DNA from: CAYNNP01 sp964398215
GTDB lineage: Bacteria; Planctomycetota; Planctomycetia; Pirellulales; Pirellulaceae
Direction of reading: 5' to 3'
Length of the DNA: 63,908 bases
Assembly (NCBI GenBank): GCA_964398215.1
Contig: CAYNNP010000007.1
Location: forward strand, 1-63,908
Both the position numbers and the translations under genes were made by a program. The notes beneath the pieces are model-generated. The model was not told where the DNA came from and searched no databases. It saw only the letters and a program-made list of their open reading frames with translations. Shown here piece after piece: positions 10,068 through 18,004 of this stretch (its first letter is position 1; each line of letters starts with the position of its first letter).

Positions 10068-10085
10068 CAAATATTCCTTGTGTAA

Positions 10086-10120
10086 AAAAGAAAGGACCTC
10101 GCCCCAAGCAGGGCGAGGTC
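10086..10120 (-). terminator. Intrinsic terminator inside the DUF1559-lipoprotein-CRTAC cluster
   Basis: Perfect 10-bp stem GACCTCGCCC / GGGCGAGGTC with a 6-nt loop (10095-10120). Read on the minus strand it is followed by CTTTCTTTTTT. It lies 27 nt after the DUF1559 stop and 18 nt before the small lipoprotein start. It could end most DUF1559 transcripts and let only read-through reach the two lipoprotein genes. Confidence 0.75.
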
Positions 10121-10147
10121 AAAGTTAATTAGCAATTCGACTAAACA

Positions 10148-11419
10148 CTACTGGTTCAGTTGTTCTTCGATCGGCTCACGGAACGCGCGACTACCAAGTG
10201 CACCCCATAGCCCGTATGGACTTGCGGAACCTGGATTGTTCTGGAACGTGATTGGAGCCGCTGTTTGATCACCAGCTTCAACTGAGTCTGTCATGAAGAT
10301 CACAGCACCATCACCCATCAGTACGTGAGCACCACCCTGGTGACGACTGCTCATGGACAATGATCCACCGCCTTCGTCCCAACGGTCCACACAAAGCTCC
10401 TTGTTTGGAGGAGTCGTTGTTAGGCAAGCACTGTTGAATGGCGCCGACCAAGCCCATTGCATACCACGTGCAAAAAGGGAGCTGACGCCGTTAATTCCAC
10501 CACCACCAGTTGGTGTTGGGCAGTTCACGCCATTGCACCAGAACTGAGGTCGCTCAGGGTCAACGTGGCCAGCAACTTCACACGCGTTGATCGTGTTTGG
10601 GGCACCGTTAGTCTGCAAGTCAATCGTCTTGTTAACACGAGTACGCTTGTCGCTGTCACCTAGGTCGGTAGCGATCTCACCCATCATGATAGTATTGGAC
10701 AATCCGTCCAAGATATCACGGAAGCGAGAGTCAGTACGAGGCTGGAAGAAGCCACGTGCACCAGCGCGAGTGAGCTGTGAGTTCCAGTTGCTTTCATCAA
10801 AGCCTGGTGTATTCCAGTTGATCGGTCCAACGAAAATGTTATCGATTCCGTCACCAAGGCATTCCGCATAGTTTGTGCGGCCAGCTGACGGGGCACCAAC
10901 ACCTGGATCGCTTGGGCATCGGAAAGTTGGTACTTCCGTCTGCCAAGGAGCGTAATCCGAAGCGTTGCTTGAGTCACCAATTGGGTTAACCAAGCCTTGA
11001 ATAACGGGGTATGGTCCCATGGCTGGAAAGTCAATGACTCCGTTTCCATTGAAATCGTTCGGGTTGGAGACCAATTCCCACAGAGCTTGTTGCTCCATGA
11101 AAGGCAAAATCCCAACACGGGAGCTTAGCGCTTGGGAGTTGTGCATTCCACTTCGTACCCAGCCAGGCTCGGTCCCTACCGACTTATCCTTGCTCAATCC
11201 GTCCGTACCGGCTGTGTAGCGCGGCAGTCGCTTGTAGGTAGAGTGATAGTTGTGAATTGCCAAGCCGATTTGCTTGAAGTTGTTACTGCAACTCATGCGG
11301 CGAGCAGCCTCACGAGCGGCCTGAACGGCTGGCAATAAAAGGCCAACCAAAATACCAATGATGGCGATGACCACGAGCAATTCCACAAGTGTGAAACCAC
11401 TATTGCGTTGTCTCTTCAT
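10148..11419 (-). CDS. DUF1559 prepilin-like secreted protein
   Basis: 423 residues. Type IV prepilin-like N-terminus: short basic leader (MKRQRNSG) then FTLVELLVVIAIIGILVGLL, with the cleavage Gly before FTLVE. The DUF1559 (SBP_bac_10) body follows, with the conserved AVQAAREAARRMSCSNNFKQIGLA-type segment and the C-terminal H-x9-DG region (HVLMGDGAVIFM). These proteins are expanded to dozens or hundreds of copies in planctomycetes; pseudopilin-like secretion or surface-structure roles are proposed but unproven. The ATG at 11419 has a GAGGACG Shine-Dalgarno. It is first in a likely unit with the small lipoprotein and CRTAC genes. Confidence 0.93.
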   Translation of the reverse strand: MKRQRNSGFTLVELLVVIAIIGILVGLLLPAVQAAREAARRMSCSNNFKQIGLAIHNYHSTYKRLPRYTAGTDGLSKDKSVGTEPGWVRSGMHNSQALSSRVGILPFMEQQALWELVSNPNDFNGNGVIDFPAMGPYPVIQGLVNPIGDSSNASDYAPWQTEVPTFRCPSDPGVGAPSAGRTNYAECLGDGIDNIFVGPINWNTPGFDESNWNSQLTRAGARGFFQPRTDSRFRDILDGLSNTIMMGEIATDLGDSDKRTRVNKTIDLQTNGAPNTINACEVAGHVDPERPQFWCNGVNCPTPTGGGGINGVSSLFARGMQWAWSAPFNSACLTTTPPNKELCVDRWDEGGGSLSMSSRHQGGAHVLMGDGAVIFMTDSVEAGDQTAAPITFQNNPGSASPYGLWGALGSRAFREPIEEQLNQ

Positions 11420-11548
11420 TAAAAACGTCCTCGATGAGAATATAAAAGTACAGGTATTACCCCAAGTAACTATATGTAAGATCAGATGTTTGTCTACGAC
11501 ACAATACCCGAAATCACACCGCTAGAGATAAAAAAAACCGGTTTCACG

Positions 11549-11562
11549 CACCCTTAAGGGTG
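11549..11562. repeat. 14-bp perfect palindrome upstream of the DUF1559 gene
   Basis: CACCCTTAAGGGTG, perfectly self-complementary, about 130 bp upstream of the DUF1559 start and beyond the terminator of the next gene. It is a candidate operator for a dimeric regulator, but a single occurrence is weak evidence. Confidence 0.3.
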
Positions 11563-11633
11563 GTTTCATGACCCCTCCGCCCCCTCGCAGGGCTAGTTTT
11601 CCGCGAGCTTAACTCAGTACACACACCAAGCAC

Positions 11634-11660
11634 AAAAAAAGCCCGCTTTCGCGGGCTTTT
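11634..11660 (-). terminator. Intrinsic terminator of the Gly-rich secreted protein gene
   Basis: Stem GCCCGC / GCGGGC with TTTC loop (11641-11656), extended by A/T pairs. On the minus strand it is followed by seven T (complement of 11634-11640). It lies 25 nt downstream of the stop at 11685. Confidence 0.85.
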
Positions 11661-11684
11661 AGTTTCAAGAGAATCTTTGAATTA

Positions 11685-12911
11685 CTAGGGAATGGCAGGG
11701 CTGATCGGTTCTGGAACGACGATTCCGCCAGAGCCTGCGTCATCATCGTCTGCCACAGCAACAATGACACCAGCAAGGCCAGCCAATCCGGCAATTGTGC
11801 CAAGACCGCCGCCACCAGCGAATCCTCCGCCTCCTCCGCCGCCGCCACCATAGTATCCACCACCGCCGCCGCCATAACCACCGGCAACCGGTGTTCCGAC
11901 AGCTTCAACGGCTCCTTCGAGTGGAACCCCGACGCCACAACCGCATGGATCAACGGGTTGGCAACCGCAACTATCAATCGCTTGTCCGCAGCTATCACAT
12001 GGTGCCGCAACCACTTGTTCTGAAATCACAACATCTGAAATGATTTGCTCGCAAGGCGGTGCGATTTGCATTGCGAACTCTTGGCAGCAGCCACCAGCCC
12101 CGATTCCAACCAGAGTTTTGCCATCTGCTGTTGTCGCAACTGATTCATCTGTATCTGCAGAAACCAACTCAAAACCGACCATTCCAAGTCCGTCAGGGCC
12201 AATTGCCATCAATGAGTAATGACCTGGATCAAGTTGTTTGATTGTGAATTCGCCTTTTTCATTTGTCACCGCTCGAGCAGCTTCCAGTCCGTTTTTCATG
12301 ATGAAAACGTTTGTCAGTCTTGCTTGGTCCAGCTTCGCCCCTTCTGCACCAGCTTGATGCAAACGACCACGCATTCCGTCACCTGACTGTGCAACTCGGA
12401 AAAAGTCAGTTCCTGTTACAAGCGGCGAGAGTCCGTCTAGGTTCGCTTTAGCGATCGAGTAATCAAACTCGCGAACTTTCGGAGGCAGATAGCGAATGAT
12501 CGCTGTCTTGACCGTAGTGAAGTCAATATTTGCGGCAGCTATTTCAACGGATGATGGATATTGGTTGTGTGCGTCGTTATCCAGGACATGCATCGCACAG
12601 CATGCAAACACATAGTCAGCTCGCGCTGTCATTGCGTAAACGCCTGGTTTTACTCCAGCAATTGAGAAGCGACCTTTGGAGTCCGTTTTCGCGGACGCTG
12701 TCTGGATTTCTCCGTCTTTGCCAACAATCGCGACAACAGCGTTTTCTACAGCAGATGCGGCGCCGCCCTTTGCGGGAAGTATCACGCGTCCAACTAAGTT
12801 GCCATCCGTCGTCTTGACCCATTGGCTTTCAGTCAAATGGGTGACTTGCGCAAAACACGTCTGATTTGAGATAACTGCAACGAACGTTGCTAGCAGTATT
12901 GCGAATTTCAT
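11685..12911 (-). CDS. Secreted protein with carboxypeptidase-regulatory-like repeats and a Gly-rich tail
   Basis: 408 residues. A signal peptide (about 1-22, ending CFAQ) precedes two Ig-like carboxypeptidase-regulatory domains. The first, about 35-115, has the pattern AKTDSKGRFSIAGVKPGVYA; the second, about 205-260, has VTNEKGEFTIKQLDPGHYSL. A Cys-rich segment (CDSCGQAIDSCGCQPVDPC) and a poly-Gly/Tyr stretch (about 335-365) follow. The end is a short hydrophobic segment (GLAGLAGVIVAVA) then DDDD and a Pro-rich end. These beta-sandwich repeats are structural, so a cell-surface or wall role is likely. Single gene with its own terminator; diverges from the two small genes on the plus strand. 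Confidence 0.82.
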   Translation of the reverse strand: MKFAILLATFVAVISNQTCFAQVTHLTESQWVKTTDGNLVGRVILPAKGGAASAVENAVVAIVGKDGEIQTASAKTDSKGRFSIAGVKPGVYAMTARADYVFACCAMHVLDNDAHNQYPSSVEIAAANIDFTTVKTAIIRYLPPKVREFDYSIAKANLDGLSPLVTGTDFFRVAQSGDGMRGRLHQAGAEGAKLDQARLTNVFIMKNGLEAARAVTNEKGEFTIKQLDPGHYSLMAIGPDGLGMVGFELVSADTDESVATTADGKTLVGIGAGGCCQEFAMQIAPPCEQIISDVVISEQVVAAPCDSCGQAIDSCGCQPVDPCGCGVGVPLEGAVEAVGTPVAGGYGGGGGGYYGGGGGGGGGFAGGGGLGTIAGLAGLAGVIVAVADDDDAGSGGIVVPEPISPAIP

Positions 12912-13126
12912 TCAATAAGGCCTAGGAAGTCTCTAGAGATACTATTCGTCTGTACAGTTGCCTGGACTGCGATATACCTGATGATATTTGACGCTTGTAG
13001 CGAATTCAAGCTTCAAAGACAACTTTTCGAAACCTGGTAACCGAACCGATCTTACCCGGTGTATCAGTTACATCAACTGATCAGAGCGGGGAATTTGGGA
13101 AACTTCTTCAAAATAGCGATATTGAT

Positions 13127-13480
13127 GTGCTAAACCCTTATTCTGTCTCTGCTGATTTGACCCCATCGGCCGGTATTTTTTGCATTGATGGAAAAAGAGC
13201 CGAGAAGGGCTTCCTGTATCGAGTGATTGATTTGAATGAGCCTGTATGCGGTCGGTTTGTGTACAACGGGTGGTGGTTCACGCAAACGATTAGCTTCGCT
13301 GGCCAGCTATCGTGGCGAAAGATCAGTTGGTTGCGGATTCATAAAGTCGCCGATTTTTTTCTCAGCGATGGTGGCCAGGAACGAAAATGTCGGCTTGAAA
13401 TTGTCTTTTCCCGGATGCTGAGGATCAAGAGATTCAGTATTTGGGTTGATGAGATGTTGGTTTATGACGAAGTCTGTTAA
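13127..13480 (+). CDS. Conserved hypothetical protein (beta-rich, 117 residues)
   Basis: No family recognised with certainty. Starts at a GTG (13127); the frame is open upstream to a stop at 12998 but has no ATG. The second half is rich in alternating beta-strand patterns (LSWRKISWLRIHKVADFFL, then LEIVFSRMLRIKRFSIWVD), and the protein ends MLVYDEVC. Only 14 nt separate it from the next gene, which has a GAGG Shine-Dalgarno, so the two form an operon. The next gene shows features of MoxR-vWA-beta-propeller ternary systems, and this protein may be a partner component (inference). Confidence 0.6.
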   Translation: MLNPYSVSADLTPSAGIFCIDGKRAEKGFLYRVIDLNEPVCGRFVYNGWWFTQTISFAGQLSWRKISWLRIHKVADFFLSDGGQERKCRLEIVFSRMLRIKRFSIWVDEMLVYDEVC

Positions 13481-13494
13481 TAACGAGGCGAGCC

Positions 13495-14100
13495 GTGCCA
13501 GCCAGTTCATTGACTGATTTTGTAACCGTTTTGCTGCAAGAGGGCCGCGCCTTGTCGCACGGCAGTCTTCATAAGACTCGCGCGGGCGACACGGATTTGC
13601 AATCCGCCAAATCGGTTCTTGTCGAAGCAGCCGATCGCAAAAGATTGGGCGCTCCCGCCAGTCCACCCCAGTTGAACGAGAATGCCGCATTGTGGGCGGC
13701 AGAAGCGTTCGCATGGGCTTGTGGAATGTTGACCGATCGGAGTGAAACGAACGTCCAGCTACCAGGGTTTCTAGCGGAAACAACTCCGGTGGGCGAAACG
13801 GCTTCGGATCATTGGTCGGTCGACTTGGTGTTTTGTTTTGTAGGTGGTTTGGTTTCGAGAGCAAAAAAAGACGGTCCTAACGACCCGTTGTTGCCTGTTC
13901 TATTGGGGTTACTTGAAAGGTGGCCGCTTTCGTCAGTGGGAACTGGCGCGACGATTGATGAGACACAAGTTGCTGTCGTCGTTTCCAACGATTGTTTGTG
14001 TCGAATTCTTGTCGACCGCGCAATTGTCTTGGACGATCAAAGTTTCTGTGAGTTACCGGAGTTTCGCGACCAAATTCGTGCGGTCAAAGGATCGCTTTGA
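13495..14100 (+). CDS. Hypothetical protein, possibly a bpX-type MoxR-vWA ternary-system component
   Basis: 201 residues, GTG start with GAGG 7 nt upstream. Mostly alpha-helical; no signal peptide or membrane segment. The pattern LWAAEAFAWACGMLTDR, a later DPLLPVLLGLLERWPLSSVG and the DLVFCFVGGLVSRAK helix remind me of the small bpX domains in bacterial MoxR-vWA-beta-propeller ternary (conflict-type) systems. I cannot run a profile search, so this is tentative. A MoxR-vWA pair does occur in this window, but about 30 kb away. Transcribed with the gene just upstream; convergent with the TPR protein gene downstream. Confidence 0.55.
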   Translation: MPASSLTDFVTVLLQEGRALSHGSLHKTRAGDTDLQSAKSVLVEAADRKRLGAPASPPQLNENAALWAAEAFAWACGMLTDRSETNVQLPGFLAETTPVGETASDHWSVDLVFCFVGGLVSRAKKDGPNDPLLPVLLGLLERWPLSSVGTGATIDETQVAVVVSNDCLCRILVDRAIVLDDQSFCELPEFRDQIRAVKGSL

Positions 14101-14150
14101 CACCGACCTAAAAACCTCCAATGTCCGCTGCGTTCGATTCACTGCGCGAC

Positions 14151-15422
14151 TTACTTCTTTCCCTTGGCTTCGGCTGCGGCCCGCTCTGCTTGATTGGCTT
14201 TGTCAGGGTCTTGCGCAAACGGCCGTTCGTCTTTGTATCGCTCAAGCGTTTTGGTGGCGAAAACCTTGTAGTGTTCGTTGACCATCGCGACGACCTTTTC
14301 TTGCCAACCAACGGCTTCTTTGAACTGTCCGTTGGCGGCAAGTGCAGCAGCAAGAGCAGCGATGTCAGAAACCGATTGAAAATTCGTTAGCTCGCACGCT
14401 AGTTTCGCGGATTTCACAGCAGCTTTTGGGTTCCGCAAGTCCTTGTTGGTGACCGTTGCCAGCAGCCAAGCACGGTTTTGGTGTGCCAACGAGTACTTTT
14501 CATTCAGCTCGATCGCTTTGTTGTAATCCTTCAACGCCTGTGCGTATTCGCCAATCTTAAAGCGGTTATAGCCAAGATTATTGTAGGCAACCGCATCTTT
14601 GGGATTGATCTTGATCGCGGCAGCAAAGTCCTTGATTGCGGCTGCATGATTTTCTTGCTGAAAGCGGATATAGCCACGTCCCATGATCGCGACGACGTCT
14701 TTCGAATCTCGTTTGATCAATGTGCTAAAGTCATCTGAAGCTTTGGCAAAATCGCCGGCTGCTTTGTAGGCGATCGCGCGCTGATGCAACAACGCATTTC
14801 GCGACGTGTCCTTGGCAAGTGCATCGGTGTAGTCTTTGGCGGCTTCTGTATATTCGCCGCGAACCATATGGACTGCGGCGCGGTTGATCAGCGGCGCGAT
14901 GTCTTTCGGGTCAATTTCGATCGCTTTGTTGTAATCCGCAATGGCTTGTTCATGGTCGCCTTGCGAAGCGTGGAAAAGCCCTCGGCTGATATAGGCATGT
15001 GGTTTTTCATAGCCCAACTCGATTGCACGATCAAAATCTCCCAGAGCTTTTTCGGTCTCGTTAAGCGCCCAGTACGATGAAGCTCTCAAGGTATAGAACC
15101 GACCAGCGGATGGCTGTCGCAAAATCAGTTCCGTGTAGATCTCGACTGCTTCAGGGATTTTCACTGCGTTGACTTTGTCGACCGCGCCCTTCGCGCCGTC
15201 ATGCGTTTTGATCACATAAACATCGTCACGTTCTTCGATGACGGTCAACAGGTCACCTTTTTCGATCACGTCAACAAGTTTTTCGCCATCAGAGAGTCGC
15301 ATCTCTACTCGAGCAACGACCGGCTCATGCGGAGTCTGGGCTTTGCCCGTAGAACTCAAAGCCGTACTGAGCGAAACGGTAATTGCGATGGCCAGAATCT
15401 GGAATTGGATGCGGAAAATCAT
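14151..15422 (-). CDS. Secreted/periplasmic TPR protein with N-terminal SH3-like domain
   Basis: 423 residues. Signal peptide about 1-28 (IAITVSLSTALSSTGKAQ). An SH3-like domain follows (about 36-90; GEKLVDVIEKGDLLTVIEER). Then about eight TPR repeats (about 95-340), for example ALGDFDRAIELGYEKPHAYI and AIADYNKAIEIDPKDIAPLI. The tail is Lys/Ala-rich. TPR arrays bind partner proteins, so a periplasmic scaffold or assembly role is likely; no partner can be named. The ATG at 15422 begins the signal peptide. It runs towards the operon ending at 14100 and is divergent from the YTV gene. Confidence 0.85.
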   Translation of the reverse strand: MIFRIQFQILAIAITVSLSTALSSTGKAQTPHEPVVARVEMRLSDGEKLVDVIEKGDLLTVIEERDDVYVIKTHDGAKGAVDKVNAVKIPEAVEIYTELILRQPSAGRFYTLRASSYWALNETEKALGDFDRAIELGYEKPHAYISRGLFHASQGDHEQAIADYNKAIEIDPKDIAPLINRAAVHMVRGEYTEAAKDYTDALAKDTSRNALLHQRAIAYKAAGDFAKASDDFSTLIKRDSKDVVAIMGRGYIRFQQENHAAAIKDFAAAIKINPKDAVAYNNLGYNRFKIGEYAQALKDYNKAIELNEKYSLAHQNRAWLLATVTNKDLRNPKAAVKSAKLACELTNFQSVSDIAALAAALAANGQFKEAVGWQEKVVAMVNEHYKVFATKTLERYKDERPFAQDPDKANQAERAAAEAKGKK

Positions 15423-15822
15423 GATGCAATCTCAAATCGGTTGTGCAAATCGGCAGGCTGACCTAGGTGAATATTTTCTAGGGCAGCGACAAGGACCTCG
15501 TTGAAAGAAGACCCTGGCGCTTGGACCTGCGTTTTTCAGGTAGAAATCTGAGGCTAGTCCGAAAATACGCTCGAGCCGGATTTCGGGCTCAGAATCACTC
15601 GGAATCGGCAATGCAAGGTGCAGTTAGCGCGATTATGAAGTTTTGCGCGATCGCAATTTGGGCGGAAAGTCGGCTTTTTCCAAATTTTACGGTTCCCAAC
15701 GTTGTAACCGTCAATGCGCGATTTACTCTTGGGGATGAAGTGCTGCTCGGGAGGTTTGGGCGAACTGTAGGTTCGTACACCCAGAATTCGATTTTTCGTT
15801 ATTAATCTAAGGAGACCCAAAC
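15423..15822. other. Divergent intergenic region between the TPR and YTV genes
   Basis: 400 bases holding the promoters of both genes. No ORF here looks real. The only clear signal is a strong AAGGAGA Shine-Dalgarno at 15809-15815, 7 nt before the GTG start of the YTV gene, which suggests high translation of that wall protein. Confidence 0.55.
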
Positions 15823-17817
15823 GTGAAGTGGGTTGCAAAAGTTCTTTGTGCATCAGCAGCATTGCTGATGACTGCCACGACTGTCGTGGCGCAATGTGTA
15901 CCATGCGGAGGCTGCAGCGATCCATGTGCGCGCAGTTCAGTGGTTGTGTCGTCAGGATGCGCTAGTGCGCATGTGGCGGCTGGTTGTGGTGGCCCCGGCT
16001 ATTCCGTGGTCAATGCCGCACCAGCGTATAGCGGCTCGGTAATTGTCAGTGGCCCGTCTGTACTGACGGGGCCTGCGATTCCAGTCGGCGGATCATCGTC
16101 AATGGTGACTGGCCCCGCGATCTCAATCGGTGGCCCTTCAATGGTGACCGGTCCTGCGATCTCAGTCGGTGTCAGCAATGTGACTGGCCCTGCCATTCAA
16201 AGCACACCGGTTCCTCAAGTGGTGTGTAACCCGATCAATTCATTCAAAGTTGTGATGGAGCCTCAGTACGTTACCGTTTCACAGCCACAAATTGTGAACC
16301 GTACAAGAACCGAGACTCGCTACCGCACCAAAACGGTTTATCGATCGGTCCCGATTATCGAAACAAAGTACCGCCAGAAAATGGTGATGGTGCCAAAGTC
16401 GGACACCAAGACTGTTAAATACACAGAGTTGGTCGCTAAGCCATCTACCAAGACCGTTGACATCGTTGAAACGGTTCCTGTGTGGAACGAAGTTCCTGAA
16501 ACCTACACTGTCAGGATTCCTACATTGGTCGACGAGCCAGAGGAATACACAATTAAGGTTGCGAAGCTACAAGACGAATCGTTCACCTACACCGTGATGG
16601 TTCCTCAGGCCGTGACCGAACAAAAGGTTCACACGGTTATCAACGCAATTCCTGTTGTGAAGACTCGTGATATCGAAGTTCAAGTGCCAACGATGACCAA
16701 GAAAACAGTCACCAAGGATTTTGGTCACTGGGAAGAAAGAGTCGTCGCAGCACCTGTCGCTCAAGCGGCACCAGTTGCAACTGTTAGCTACGGCGGTGGC
16801 TGTGGCAACTACGTTTCATACGGTGCAACATCGACTGGTTGTGGCGTTGTCACTTCCGGCGGTTGCGGTGGATGCCAGCCTTGCCAGCCATGCCAGCCAT
16901 GCGGCGGATGCAACAGTGGTTGCGGCGGCATGGTAGTCGGCGGATGCAACAACGGTTGTGGTGGCGGTGTGATAACAGGTGGCTGTGGCGGAACAATTGT
17001 TTACGCTGCATCAGGAGTTCCTGCTCCAGCGCCTGCTCAAGCAGCAACAGTCACCAAACGCATTTGGGTTCCAAATGTGCGAACCGAAGAAGTCGATGTG
17101 CCAAGCACAACGACTCGCACACAGACGCTGACTTACACCGTCTACGAGCAACAAGCGACTCAAGTACCTTACGAATGCACCAAGATGGTTTACCAACCAG
17201 AAGAGCGCACTGGTACCAAGAAGACGGTTGTCTATGTTGACGAAAGTCGCACTCGTTTGCGTAAAGCTGTCAAGTACAACGAAGAGAGTCGTACTCGCAT
17301 CCGCAAAGAGCTGACATACAAACAGGTCAAGCGACAGGAAACGGTTCCAGTTGTGAATTACACAACAGAGGATCGCACCAAGGAAGTTACCTACACGTAT
17401 AACGAGCCATCGTATCTTCTGGAGCCATACGACTCGACGCGATACGATCGCGTTGCCGAGCAGCAAATCGAAGAATACACGATCAGCGTTCCTTATACGG
17501 AAACTGTTGAGCGTACTGTGCAGGTTGCCAAAATGGTTCCTCGCCTAGTACCGGTCGTGATCAATCCTTGTGCCACCACCATTGCAGAAGGCGTAACGAC
17601 TTCCGCAGAGATCGCACCGAATTCCATATTGGAAGGCGGAGCCATCCAGAATGTCATTCCAAGCGGAAATATCATTCACGGAAGCGGCATGATGCAGGAC
17701 AGCGGCTACATTCACGGTGGAGGAGTCATCTATGGTGGCGGAACCATCATGGGCGGCGGCTGTGACTGTGGCGGTGCAGCTTTTGTTGCTCCAGCACCAT
17801 GTAGTGGTTGCCAGTAA
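15823..17817 (+). CDS. YTV-repeat cell-wall protein (Cys/Gly-rich)
   Basis: 664 residues, GTG start with AAGGAGA at ideal spacing. Signal peptide about 1-23 (ends VVAQ). Then a Cys-rich block (CVPCGGCSDPCARS), four TGPAI repeats (about 80-125), and two blocks of the planctomycete YTV motif: TYTVRIP, EYTIKVA, TYTVMVP, VHTVINA in the first (about 225-275) and LTYTVYEQ, EYTISVP in the second (about 430-565). They are separated by a Cys/Gly/Gln-rich segment (GGCGGCQPCQPCQPCGGCNS). A Gly/Cys tail ends the protein. YTV proteins were described in planctomycetes as abundant, Cys-rich components of the proteinaceous cell wall, likely disulfide cross-linked. Monocistronic, with its own terminator. Confidence 0.85.
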   Translation: MKWVAKVLCASAALLMTATTVVAQCVPCGGCSDPCARSSVVVSSGCASAHVAAGCGGPGYSVVNAAPAYSGSVIVSGPSVLTGPAIPVGGSSSMVTGPAISIGGPSMVTGPAISVGVSNVTGPAIQSTPVPQVVCNPINSFKVVMEPQYVTVSQPQIVNRTRTETRYRTKTVYRSVPIIETKYRQKMVMVPKSDTKTVKYTELVAKPSTKTVDIVETVPVWNEVPETYTVRIPTLVDEPEEYTIKVAKLQDESFTYTVMVPQAVTEQKVHTVINAIPVVKTRDIEVQVPTMTKKTVTKDFGHWEERVVAAPVAQAAPVATVSYGGGCGNYVSYGATSTGCGVVTSGGCGGCQPCQPCQPCGGCNSGCGGMVVGGCNNGCGGGVITGGCGGTIVYAASGVPAPAPAQAATVTKRIWVPNVRTEEVDVPSTTTRTQTLTYTVYEQQATQVPYECTKMVYQPEERTGTKKTVVYVDESRTRLRKAVKYNEESRTRIRKELTYKQVKRQETVPVVNYTTEDRTKEVTYTYNEPSYLLEPYDSTRYDRVAEQQIEEYTISVPYTETVERTVQVAKMVPRLVPVVINPCATTIAEGVTTSAEIAPNSILEGGAIQNVIPSGNIIHGSGMMQDSGYIHGGGVIYGGGTIMGGGCDCGGAAFVAPAPCSGCQ

Positions 17818-17860
17818 ACTCCGACGCAAGACGACGTCTTCGTCCGTCCGTTAAACATTA

Positions 17861-17895
17861 AAAGCCGATGTGGTTCGCACCACATCGGCTTTTTT
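17861..17895 (+). terminator. Intrinsic terminator of the YTV gene
   Basis: Perfect 11-bp stem GCCGATGTGGT / ACCACATCGGC, tetraloop TCGC (17864-17889), followed by TTTTTT. It starts 43 nt after the stop codon. Confidence 0.93.
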
Positions 17896-17914
17896 ATGCC
17901 TTGAACAAAAGATA

Positions 17915-17964
17915 GTAGCTCGACTCTCCGAGTCGAGGATTCACGGCTGGGACAGCCGTGCTAC
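17915..17964. repeat. 50-bp compound palindrome (REP-like) bounded by GTAGC / GCTAC
   Basis: Outer inverted ends GTAGC (17915-17919) and GCTAC (17960-17964) enclose two perfect 8-bp hairpins: CTCGACTC-TCC-GAGTCGAG (17919-17937) and CACGGCTG-GGA-CAGCCGTG (17942-17960). A further small hairpin, CCAACT-TTC-AGTTGG, follows at 17980-17994. It lies between convergent genes, after a complete terminator, so it is not needed for termination. It looks like a dispersed repetitive extragenic palindrome. Confidence 0.75.
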
Positions 17965-18004
17965 AAAAAAGGCGACACGCCAACTTTCAGTTGGGAACGC
18001 AGCA

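Noticed and set aside
13127..14100. The two small genes considered as one frameshifted gene
   Set aside because: The second has its own GAGG Shine-Dalgarno and GTG, and the first ends in a normal stop after a plausible C-terminus; two genes in an operon is simpler.
15521..15805. Plus-strand open frame upstream of the YTV gene
   Set aside because: No ribosome-binding site or family pattern, and it lies in the region expected to hold the two divergent promoters.
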